Part shown: positions 54,427 through 64,000 of the stretch, one piece after another
Layout of the letters: each line of letters begins with the position of its first letter
How positions within the stretch are numbered: the stretch's first letter is position 1
Assembly (NCBI GenBank): GCA_039881145.1
Contig: JAYKKI010000013.1
Span: 39,079,501-39,143,500 of the forward strand
DNA from: Druceiella hillmani
Taxonomy: Eukaryota; Arthropoda; Insecta; Lepidoptera; Hepialidae
Direction: 5' to 3'
Length of the DNA stretch: 64,000 bases
Translations under genes and position numbers: made by a program
Notes under the pieces: model-generated
What the model saw: the letters and a program-made list of their open reading frames with translations, nothing else
Databases searched by the model: none
What the model was told of the DNA's origin: nothing

Positions 54427-54520
54427 TCACTGTGTCACTGTGATTTTCACCATATCACTGTGATATGATGAAAATCACAGTGTGATTTTCACCTTATATC
54501 ACTGTGATTTTCACCATAGC
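54427..54520. repeat. Cluster of CACTGTGATTTTCACC direct and inverted repeats
   Basis: The 16-bp motif CACTGTGATTTTCACC occurs at 54,436-54,451 and 54,500-54,515. A shorter form lies at 54,481-54,493 and a near-complete inverted copy (GATGAAAATCACAGTG) at 54,467-54,482. The cluster can form alternative hairpins. It lies 70 bp upstream of the 71-bp tandem array. Function unknown. Confidence 0.85.
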
Positions 54521-54590
54521 TAAGTATCTTCTTCAAACTTTGATATAATAAAGACGCGAATACAAAAGAACTTCTTTCTATTAGTCGTAC

Positions 54591-55229
54591 TTTCGCATCC
54601 ACTATCAAATTGTATGTAATTTTAAATAGTTCACAACATTTTTATAGTAGTATATTTACACTTTCGCATCCACTATCAAACTGTATGTAATATTAAATAG
54701 TTCACAACATTTTTATAGTTGTATATTTAGACTTTCGCATCCACTATCAAACTGTATGTAATATTAAATAGTTCACAACATTTTTATAGTTGTATATTTA
54801 CACTTTCGCATCCACTATCAAACTGTATGTAATTTTAAATAGTTCGCAACGTTTTTATAGTAGTATATTTACACTTTTGCATCCACTATCAAACTGTATG
54901 TAAATTTAAATAGTTCGCAACGTTTTTATAGTAGTATATTTACACTTTCGCATCCACTATCAAACTGTATGTAATTTTAAATAGTTCACAACATTTTTAT
55001 AGTTGTATATTTACACTTTCGCATCCACTATCAAACTGTATGTAATTTTAAATAGTTCGCAGCGTTTTTATAGTAGTATATTTACACTTTTGCATCCACT
55101 ATCAAACTGTATGTAATGTTAAATAGTTCACAACATTTTTATAGTTGTATATTTACACTTTCGCATCCACTATCAAACTGTATGTAATTTTAAATAGTTC
55201 GCAACATTTGTATAGTAGTATATTTACAC
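54591..55229 (+). repeat. Tandem array, exactly nine 71-bp units
   Basis: Units start TTTCGCATCC (or TTTTGCATCC) at 54,591, 54,662, 54,733, 54,804, 54,875, 54,946, 55,017, 55,088 and 55,159, and the array ends at 55,229. All nine are exactly 71 bp with no indels. Variants fall into two types by the AGTTCACAACATTTTTATAGTTG versus AGTTCGCAACGTTTTTATAGTAG positions, which partly alternate in the last four units. No open frame spans the array. It looks like a small satellite or minisatellite amplified by unequal exchange. Confidence 0.97.
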
Positions 55230-56605
55230 CGATTAGTAGCGCATAGCTTCCTTTTATATTATTTTTACCTATATTATAGATTTATTATTACAAGCAGTAC
55301 GAATATTTTCGGAAAACTGATACAAATAAAATGTCCTAAAAGACAGGATTATGTACACTTCTTGATTCAGATAGTGATGATCGCTACTGATACATTTTGT
55401 AAATATAAATGTTAACGTGCTGCCATGGTTAATGAAAACGCCCATCATGGTTGAGGGAAAATACGCTGGATTACACATAATGTTTATGCGGTTTTACTCA
55501 TTAAATAAATATTAATGTTGCTTTATTTTATTTTATTATTATGGGTTAGTTTATGGAAGGAAACACAAGGCTCAGAAAAATTAGATATTTATTAAAACAT
55601 CTTTACGTACCAGATTAAGGGCCATAATTTAATTCAAAATTTATGAAATTGGTCTTATGTGACCAATTTTTTTACCTCTGTCCCCCGGACTAGACAGGTT
55701 AGGTGTGATATTTTTGTTACATTTATTGTCTTGTCGGCTCGTTCATTAGGTTCTTGGTTAATAGTGGGATTTTACTTTAAAACCCAGTCGATAAAAAATA
55801 TATTATTATTTTTAATTTATTGCCTTGCACGTTGCGTCGTTGATCCTTTCTTGAGATGCACGTCAATAAAATAATACTATTATAAACTAGGATGTTCCTC
55901 TTTCGCTATGTTTGTCCTTGAATCCGCTTTATCCTAAACAGGTTGTATCCTAAACCATAAAGAGAACATTTATATGTACATTTTCCTAAACACATTTTAT
56001 TTTGAGACATGAGCTCATTTTCTTAAATCATATCATAAATTTTCTGAGCCCCAATATTATTTAAAACCCCGATTTATTAATCTACGTTTAAGATATTTGT
56101 CAAGAGTTTGATTTAGTAACGGCCAAAAAAAGAATATTTCTGCAGAGACAAGTCATGCTCAGCGATTCATCTTCATGTTTTGTCCAAACCTTATCCCTTC
56201 GTGCTGAAAATACACCATTTTCATATAATTTTTTAAATAGGCGTATTTAATTTTATTTGTCATGCCTAACCAACCGATGTTAATAATTTTCTAACCATTT
56301 CATGCCATACTTAAGGTTTATCGAATTAACTTGTCTATTGTCCTTTTGTTAAATATTAACGGTAAGTATTTTGCGAGTTACATCATTGTTTGCTGTTTTA
56401 AGAACAATTGTTCAGTTACTTTGTTTAGTTGATGAAAAGATATCAGTTTGTGTTTCCGTAACGCGACGAAAATTGGGTTAAGAGTAAATTAGGGAAGGGT
56501 AGAGTAAACACTTATTTGCTCGGTTTTGTAAGCTTATTCGTCGGAATTAACATTTATGTATTGTGTTGGCTTGTTATTAATAATGTATCGACGTCAAAAT
56601 TTATC
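55230..56605. other. Unassigned stretch after the 71-bp array
   Basis: No gene, tRNA or repeat recognised. Short frames at 55,269-55,478 and 55,659-55,874 have no domain signature. Confidence 0.5.
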
Positions 56606-56819
56606 CACAATTAAATGAAACTACGTGATGTAATATTATTTCCAGTTTCTTTAATTTCTTTACCACGACCTAGGTTTCGTTGTATTACAACATCTTCAGG
56701 TGGGATATTAGCAAAGGTCTTTGCTGCAAAGATGTTGTAATACAACGAAACCTAGGTCATGGTAAAGAAATTAAAGAAAGTAGAAATAATACTACATCAC
56801 GTAGTTTCATTTAATTGTG
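56606..56819. mobile_element. Penelope-like foldback fragment
   Basis: Arms 56,606-56,696 and 56,729-56,819 are 91 bp each with few mismatches. They are separated by a 32-nt loop that is itself partly self-complementary (AGCAAAGGTCTTTGCT). The left arm matches the Penelope-like fragment in U1. Here a second, inverted copy has been added, giving a terminal inverted arrangement. No coding sequence is present, so mobility would depend on another element. Confidence 0.7.
56663..56703 (-). ncRNA. Hammerhead-ribozyme-like motif, second copy
   Basis: Same core boxes (CUGAAGA, GAAA, GUC) and the same three stems as the copy at 14,305-14,345, with identical sequence over the motif. The inverted partner arm at 56,728-56,770 has lost the CCACCUG part and reads CAUGG in place of CGUGG, so only this arm keeps a complete core. 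An RNA from this locus would probably fold into the long 91-bp hairpin instead, which would compete with ribozyme folding. Confidence 0.5.
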
Positions 56820-56825
56820 AATAAT

Positions 56826-59800
56826 GAATTTCTACAAAATTAACCCCAAATATATTCAATAGTCAAAATTTATATTACGAGATAAAAACAACTTTACTAT
56901 AGACATATTTTTCGATCAATGAATCTCATTGAATTCGTATTAATTAGAATTATTTTATCTGCGTTATTTTTCTCACTTTCTAGGGTTTCTGACTCAAAAG
57001 GTGAAAGAAACTATTAGAAGTTTACTTATGCGTGCGCCGTTTTTCTGTCTATCAAAGCCCTTTTCTCCAACACCATGATTTAGGTACTTTGGAAGTTTGG
57101 TATAATGATGAAATATATTATTCTCGATATATTTAGATAGGTGTTATCTAAAGATATTTTCATATAAATTTTTGAAGGTGAATACAAAAAACTTAATTTT
57201 TCATTATCCATGATTTGACTAATGATAAGATTATTTAATTTGATTAATTAGAAATTGTTAAGTCCCGCTTTGGGTTTGTCCCGAAACCGACCACTCTGCA
57301 AGTTTGGGCTGATTTTTCATCTTATCACTTAGGTAGAAAGAATCAGCAAAATATACTTTATTAAATTTCATAACCCTGAAAATATAAAATTTTAAATCTT
57401 AATTAAAAATTAATTACTAGTTTTTACGTGATGCTTGCAAACAAGTTTCTGCGATCTATTAATATACGTACAGGTTTCGGCAGTGAGAGTTATGTTACAT
57501 CTAACGCCTTTTATTGGATTCGATCGAAAGCATTATTTTAACAGTTTGACTTGATGCAGGTAGAATTTATTTTAAATTTTCAATGTGATATGCATAAAAA
57601 CAGACAAGTAGACAACGAAACTTATTACATTAAGTATTAAAACAAATGCCCCTAATAAAATGTTTTTTATATAGTATATTTATGATCTCCTAAATTTATT
57701 TTTAATAAAACTAATAATGGTAGCACTTCAAAGCATTACTTCCTATTGAAAATATAAACATTTGGCTCTAAAAACTAATTATATAGATTTTGTTAACAAT
57801 TTGAGAAGAGCCCGATTTTATGTGAGGTGAGTTGAATTTAATAAAATAAAAATATTTAGGTAGTTTTCAAATACATCAATAACGGAAAAATACTACGAAG
57901 GCATTATCACCTACTGTTGGCAGTTGTTGTGGTGTTGGTTGTTTTGAGCCCCCTGGACTTTGACTTTAACGAAATCCTTGACTTTTGACTTTGTAACATT
58001 TTAGATTTATGCTAACGAAATTATTTATATGAGTAAAGAATTCTCTGAAAATCAGAATCGGTAACATCAAAAAAGACATTAAAGACGGGTGGCGATTGTT
58101 TTGTTGGCTACAATATTCTTGCTTTTAGGATATTCTTGCTTTTTTGATCATATTCAACATCATGTTTTGTAGAACCATTTTTCTAACAAGATAGTAAGTG
58201 ACTAAAAACAGTTGGTTGCGTTGGTATTATTGAGACTAAAATTGACATCATGAAGGTCCTTGTGGAAATATACATAGAAGAATAATTTCAACTTATTTCA
58301 TGTGTAGCTCTCAGCTACTCAGCCGGAAGTTATTCGCATTAGCAGGACACAGAATTAAGCGTTTAAAGCAGATTAGAGAGTTAGATGCGAATAGGAAGAC
58401 ACCCTCTCACTCCAAATCCCTAGTTTGCCACATGGCGCGGTTAATTAGACATAAACTAACTTTATAGATTCTCTGGTAACTTGTATTCTAGTTTGATCTG
58501 TTAATGGTTTTGACAACCATTATGTGGCGTAGAGCTGATAATATAGCTTTGTGTTCATTTAAGTAATTTCTAACTGAAGAATTTTTGAGGTTATAATTAA
58601 TTCACAGCATAAAATATGGATCTAATTAATACCAGGTATTAAAGTTATATCTGAAAGGTTTGACTTCGTTTGTCTGTTTGTAAATGTTCAAGTTTATTGT
58701 AAGTGTATTATGAAAGTAGAATTTTAAATGAAATTAACTTGTTATAGTTCATTCTCCTCAGGGCAAATATTATAAAAATGATATTCCATATTTTTATTGT
58801 GTTTTTTATATTTTTTCAAAATATAAATGGCAAATGAAAAAAAAGAACATGAGATATTCTGTTTTCAAATAAGAAGTTTGTAGTGTATTTTCATGTGATT
58901 AATTTTAAAATTATCATCCGAAATATATATGATTTCAATACTTAAAGGCAATAACATATCGTTTATGAATTCCTCCTATATTTAAAGCCAAGCATTTGAA
59001 CTTAATGCAAGCCAGGTTACACATATATTATATTGTATTGAGTAGATAGCGAAAAATATTACATTTTTCTAGTTGGTGCCAAGTGCGGTGTATTATTTTA
59101 CCGAAGAAAGACCAATAAAGATTATCTCCAACCTATTCAGCTGTGACCAATAATTAGAGAGATTTATCATATCCTTAAGCAAGTAAAGGAAATGAAAAGT
59201 TTCGGTTGTATAGATGAAATTTATTTCTGTTTATTTTCTGAAAAACGTTTATTTTAAGATATGGGTACTTAATATTTTCCAAGTTCAAATAAATAATTTC
59301 GATTGATTGAGTTGTCTTATTGAATTTAAGTTAAATTTTTTTTTAAATTTAAAGTGTTTAATAAGCATTACCTTATTAATAAGAAAACGCAATCACGGTC
59401 ATAGTAATTTTCGTAAAAACGTCAATCGCACATAGTGCATTATAATTTTATCGAAATTTAGTTCTCGAGCATTTAGTTTATTTTGCAAATCACATTTTAG
59501 TGAATACCAGGTAGTGGCATTAGAAAGAGAATACACATAGCTTTAAACTTACTTGCAAATATTAAATCTATGGACCAAGAATCGTGGTTCCATCAACTGC
59601 CGTAAATATAAGATTTATCATTGCGCTAATTTCAATCACTTATTTAAAATGACACAAAGAGTGCAGCGCTAGGTTTATTTTCAGCCGAGTTATTGGAATA
59701 TGAAATGACTTCGACGGAAACTGTCAGTAACTTGAGCGGGATGCCAATCTCGTTTCTGGATAGGCATCTACACCCGCCGTTAATTTGAAATATGTATTCA

Positions 59801-60009
59801 CGTCAAAATAAATTCATCAATTTCTTATAATTACGACAGCAGTATGTGGAAGCTAATTTAAGTGCTGTATCTTTCATTCTGTGTACTATAATCATAAGAC
59901 TACCTATATTTACTGCCCCTTATTCAACGCCAACATAAGAAAATTCCGTAGGAGATTTACTATGTATTAAAGCAAGTGTTATTTGGTATGTAGGCGGCAG
60001 GTTTGGACC
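56826..60009. other. Unassigned AT-rich stretch
   Basis: It starts with a short block shared with the Penelope-like fragment in U1 ('gaatttctacaaaattaac', 56,826 onward). A somewhat GC-richer block at about 58,300-58,500 carries no readable protein. Otherwise nothing is recognised. Confidence 0.5.
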
Positions 60010-60105
60010 GTCAAAGTGTGTGTGAGCGTGTGCGTGTGCGTGGTGCTTTTGTGAGCGCATGCGAGGACCCCTGCATTTGTGTACGCATGTGTATGTGTGT
60101 GTCAT
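60010..60105. repeat. Imperfect GT-rich tract
   Basis: Alternating purine-pyrimidine runs of GTGTGTG, GTGCGTGTGCGTG and ATGTGTATGTGTGTGT, broken by a GC-richer part with GCGCATGCG. Such sequence can adopt Z-DNA. Frames through it are low-complexity and not genes. Confidence 0.85.
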
Positions 60106-61869
60106 ATTTGTTTATAGTAATTGCAATTTTTATTTAAACCTGCAGCTTTTTAATATAGCAACTTATGATGCCAGTTATAAAAAGGCACTGTTCCTGATGC
60201 AAATACATATGAAAATATTTTATTATGGTTACGTTTACTCATTATACATTTTAGGAATATTGTTTTTGAAAATAATTTTGAAAAAAATATTTCCCCAGCT
60301 ATCCTAAATATTACTGAACTATCCTAAATATTACCATTCATATATGTAGATTGTACTGGGAGTTAACGGTAAACTGTCGACTACAAGTCACTTGAAGAAT
60401 GGCAACTCATTTTTCATGCCTGAAGAGCAGTAACTTTCTACAGGAAGTGACATCAAAAATAAATAAAGCACGTCTTATTCGCAGTTAGTAACTAGCCTTA
60501 ATGGATGATTGAATTGTTAAAATATAAAATTGTAAAGAACGTTATAAATGTTGTGTATAAGGAAAAATATCAAAAAGTTGCTTTTCAAAAATTTTCATGA
60601 ATCTAAATGTTAATTTATAAATTCCTTTCTATTTTAATTTCTTTTATATTCCTATTGTAATTTCGTTACAAACAAGACTCGATGAATTTTATGTGAGCTG
60701 CAACATATTCCATAAAAAGGTTCCTGAAACTGGTAAATAGTTGCGGTAATGTAAGTCAAAATGTACAGTTTTTGTACTATGCGTTCCGATATGCTTTAAA
60801 TATAATTTCTAAAATTTAAATCAAAATTGTGAGAATAACAAAATAAAGCGTGGTCAAAGATTCATGAACTTTTAATAAGCGAGTATAGAAAATAATATTT
60901 TTATTTCGTTAAAAGTTATTTGAATTACAGGTCAATTTGTTTTGCCTCCGACATCGTAGAATGAAAATTTCAATGCATTTTCTTTATTTGTATTTCCTCG
61001 TGTACAATACGAATAAGATATCTCGTCTTGCTTCAAAGTTTGGAATCAACATTATTTCACTTGCGTACAATTATCCATTAAAGTTCTTAAAATATATAAG
61101 AAAAATACAGGAATTGATCGGTACGATAACATTGCTTCCTCTTTGCAAGTATTAAATGTCACAGGAACAAAAATTGAAGATGATTCGTATTCATTGCTTT
61201 TTTCACAGAGTAGTCTGAATATTGGTCGTACGGTCTTGGGGTACTCAATTTGAGATAATTTTGTATAACGATTGTGAACGTCGAAGGTAACTATTTTTGA
61301 AAGTACAAGCGTGCATCAGCAAGTCAATAAAGATAAACAAGGGTAGTTTTACTGACAATTGTGACTGAGCAACTGAAAGTCGAGGGGTAACGCATCAATT
61401 GTCCGGGTTCGAATTTTAACGCCGAAAATATACTTATTTTATTTATTAATTAATACAAATATAAAATATTATTTAATAGATTGAACTAAAAAAAAACCCT
61501 TTTATAACCTTTATAATTTATTATTGAAATGAAATTTTCACTTGTATTTACGTGTTCCATATTATAAAAAAAATATATTATTCTGGGGCAATAAAAATAA
61601 GCAGAGAGTGCTTGAACCCGCAAATATATAGAATGTATATTATAATCACTTGATAGAGAGAGTACAAAATGTAGCTTGGAAATGGACAAAAGAAAAAAAT
61701 GCACAATGACGAATATAAAAAGAAGACAAATAATAAATACATAATAATAAATACAAATAATAAATACATAATAAATAAGTACCGAGCAGCTGAGAGGAAA
61801 TCTGATTTGGATGGGACTTAGATTGAAAAAATAATAAGAAATACTGACTTACACGAACATACTAAGATA
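60106..61869. other. Unassigned AT-rich stretch
   Basis: Only short chance frames. A B-box-like GGGTTCGAATTTT at about 61,404 has no convincing A box or tail and is not called as a SINE. A small run of AATAATAAATACA-type repeats lies at about 61,730-61,780. Confidence 0.5.
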
Positions 61870-62130
61870 ATGAAAGTGGCTGAGTTGGTCTATAAAGTAA
61901 ATAGCGCTGATTCTCTTACACAGGCTGTAGATTATAGCTGGAACGTGCGCGTCGTGCACTGCTTGCCGCGAGGCGATATTCGCTTCCCGGCCACCCTCAT
62001 CGCCTCTGGAGCGAGGACATCATGTGTGTCGCAAGCCCCAAGTGGACTAGACTTATGAGGGACAGGAGAAAATCGCATGCCACGGAGGAGGCCTTCAACC
62101 GATACTGGATGAAAGCCTCTTCTAAATAAT
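61870..62130 (+). other. GC-richer island, possible repeat or exon relic
   Basis: About 260 bp with visibly higher GC than the rest of the window (clusters such as GTGCGCGTCGTGCACTGC and CTTCCCGGCCACCC). It begins with TGGCTGAGTTGG, which fits a Pol III A box. A 63-codon frame with no start is open from 61,938 to the stop at 62,127-62,129 and ends ...WTRLMRDRRKSHATEEAFNR, then YWMKASSK. I do not recognise the protein. It may be a degenerate SINE, the 3' end of a retroelement ORF or an old exon. No B box was found at the expected distance. Confidence 0.4.
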
Positions 62131-62539
62131 ATGACCGTAAAAATTACTGAAATTCTTGAAATTAATAAGTTTATACCTGTATGTATAAAATAACATATTT
62201 TTATTTTAATACAAATTTAGTTATTGTTTTCTATTAGTTTAATAGGAATTTGCCATGATTTAATTGAAGTAGTATACTTCTGGGGAAAATAAAGGTTTAA
62301 ATAATAATAGGTACATATACATGAATCGTTTAATAGGAAGATAAATTTCTTCTTTATTTGTGTTGAATAATAATTTTCTTTATTTGCATTTACATTATGT
62401 ACATGAATCGCGACAATAATGTTTATAGAAATATATCAAACAAAAGATTGTTGTCGACAATTTACAAAATTTATAAGTGATGATTTTTTAAAAGTATATA
62501 TGTTTTGAAAAAAATCAGGTGCATCTATTCCTATGAATT

Positions 62540-62545
<6 letters not shown>

Positions 62546-62591
<46 letters not shown>
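62546..62591. repeat. (AT)n microsatellite
   Basis: A pure TA run of about 46 bp just upstream of the second SINE-like repeat. Confidence 0.96.
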
Positions 62592-62593
<2 letters not shown>

Positions 62594-62639
62594 GGTACAT
62601 ATAGAATTATTTAAGGAATGAACGGAAAAAAACGTAATT

Positions 62640-62832
62640 CACCGTAGTGTGTGCGTAGACCACAGGGAATAGGGCTTTTGAGGGCGCAGGACATCACGGG
62701 GACCTAGGTTCGATTCACGGCTACTCATCCAGTGGGGCTGGACTGGTGTTATAGTTGGTTGCTTTTTCTAGTAGTAATAATTCTGACATAGGTATTAATT
62801 GTATACATTAAAGTACGTAAACAATTCAAACA
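62640..62832 (+). mobile_element. tRNA-derived SINE-like repeat, second copy
   Basis: Shares the order of blocks with the repeat at 14,722-14,923: the B box (GGTTCGATTCA, 62,707-62,717, one base off the consensus), then TGGGGCTGGA, TGGTGTTAT and ATTAAAGTA. The A box is weak and the A-rich tail is degraded, so this copy looks older. It encodes no protein. Confidence 0.68.
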
Positions 62833-62989
62833 GATATTGAAAACCTTAGACTGAACTTGAAAGTACGTCATATTAGACCTATACTAGCTTTACAATTTGT
62901 TCGAACTATTATTTTCAGAAAGACATTAAAATGATAGTGAGAACGAGTATTAAGGTTATCAAAGATACTTACACCTAACAAGACTGAAA

Positions 62990-63313
62990 TTTACATATCT
63001 TTTTTTGAAACAGTCTCTGTGGCGTTTTATGCATTGTTTCATTCGATCTAACCATTGAAAGAAGAAGTCGGTTTATATTTCCTTGGACGCCTCTTCCACG
63101 GCCTTTTCGAAGGCAGTTAACACTTCTTCAATGACATTTGATTCATAATAATTCGTCCATCCGAAGGCCGAGATGATCATTTTGTTTAAAGTACTCTGGA
63201 ATTTTCTGCACTATTGAACTTTTCTACATATCGCGACGCCAATCAACGTGACCGTGTTTTTGAATTTTAGTCAAATCATGTGGTTTCCACCTAGTACAAA
63301 GCTTCCTGACGCC
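62990..63313 (-). pseudogene. Broken mariner-family transposase
   Basis: Two transposase pieces are readable on the minus strand. From 63,313: RKLCTRWKPHDLTK, then HVDWRRDM and a stop, matching the region after the DNA-binding domain in mariner transposases (RKL-ARWVPH-LT-EQK pattern, from family knowledge). From 63,162, in another frame: GWTNYY, EEVLTAFEKAVEEASKEI, stop, FFFQWLDRMKQCI and HRDCF, matching the mariner C-terminus (usually ...W..R...CI...G.YFE). The frame shift, two in-frame stops and the missing middle, which would hold the catalytic DDD residues, show it is dead. Terminal repeats were not found. Confidence 0.72.
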
Positions 63314-64000
63314 TCAATATCCATGTAGATAGTTTTATATTAGACTAATACAAAAACTTAAGTTATCGTTAATCCACTTTCCGGATACTTTTCTTTAGAG
63401 TCTTAATCATGAACTATGCAGCATTCGACGCGGTCGACGTAGAGGACTCTAATAATGAGATCGAAAATAATGCACAAACTAGAATTTGATGCTCCAATAA
63501 AGCATGTTAACACAAGTAGATCTTATTAATTAATATTCAAAAATATTCACAGGAAAATTATCGAAAAAAGAACTAAATTGCTCAAAAATCGTATTTAATT
63601 TTAATGCCGTTTCAAAGAGAAATTCAAAAAGGGCAAATTATAGATATTTCTAAACCAGTTGCAGATATATAACAAGAAATGTCCACAAGAAACCTTGGAT
63701 AGGTTTCTTCAAAAAAGCTAAAGCCAATATTATGAAAAAAGGACATAGTAACTAGGATATAACCTAAAAACCATGACGATGAATTTGGTTAATATGTTTC
63801 TTGAAAAATTGATGATAATTTTTACGCATATATGGAAAAAGGTAATTAATCTTTTTAAATAGTATAAAAGTATAAAAGAAACACTATATACCCTTAAATG
63901 TATAAATATACGTAATTAACTCAGTGTACGGTCTGTTCGCCCTTAACTAGTTTTGTTTTGGATTTAACGTCCAAATATTTCGGTATTTTCCTAAAGAGCT
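63314..64000. other. Unassigned end of window
   Basis: Upstream (minus-strand sense) of the mariner relic. I could not read the mariner N-terminal domain or a terminal repeat here, so the element may be truncated or too decayed. Nothing else is recognised. Confidence 0.45.

Noticed and set aside
54591..55229. CRISPR array
   Set aside because: The 71-bp units are contiguous with no unique spacers, and the window is eukaryotic.
61395..61425. B-box-like GGGTTCGAATTTT as a further tRNA or SINE
   Set aside because: No cloverleaf can be drawn, the A box is not convincing and no tail or second copy was found.

Overview
The window looks like non-coding nuclear DNA from a eukaryote, most likely an arthropod (an inference from the mobile-element mix). 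By eye it is roughly three-quarters A+T. It carries long (AT)n microsatellites, Pol III-type tRNA genes, tRNA-derived SINE-like repeats, a hAT element with a ZMYM1/TTF-type transposase fragment, a mariner relic and Penelope-like fragments carrying a hammerhead-ribozyme-like motif. I see no intact host protein-coding gene. Most open frames above 60 codons are chance frames in AT-rich DNA or run through (TA)n tracts.

The dominant structure is a set of related, alternately oriented repeat units. Units U3 (31,095-40,701, reverse) and U4 (42,112-51,608, forward) form a large inverted repeat: about 9.5 kb per arm, a 1.4 kb spacer, and roughly 93-98% identity where I compared it by eye. Each arm carries one intact tRNA-Arg(TCT) gene, so the two genes are transcribed outward from the centre. 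An older, more divergent forward unit U1 (about 11,600-22,380) has the same order of segments, including a tRNA relic that has lost its D arm. U1 is interrupted by a Penelope-like fragment, a SINE-like repeat, a hAT element (15,223-17,586, perfect 8-bp target duplication) and an LTR-like element (18,425-18,915). A short reverse unit U2 (about 22,514-24,509) abuts U1 and makes a second, smaller palindrome, flanked inside and outside by (AT)n tracts. A separate pair of direct copies lies at 5,830-8,660 and 27,780-30,300. An inverted pair lies at 12,280-13,085 and 30,300-31,094, and segments at 24,690-25,250 and 52,900-53,480 are direct copies. In short, much of 5.8-53.5 kb is one segmental-duplication landscape.

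A recurring detail is short, near-perfect hairpins (17-58 bp arms, loops 0-14 nt). They are present in one copy of a duplicated segment and absent from the other, which is the signature expected from local template switching.

From 53.5 kb to the end the sequence is mostly featureless. The exceptions are a tandem array of exactly nine 71-bp units (54,591-55,229), a Penelope-like foldback (56,606-56,819), a GT-rich tract (about 60,010-60,105), a GC-richer island (61,870-62,130), a SINE-like repeat (about 62,640-62,832) and a broken mariner transposase (about 62,990-63,313, minus). Identities and repeat boundaries are read by eye, not computed.
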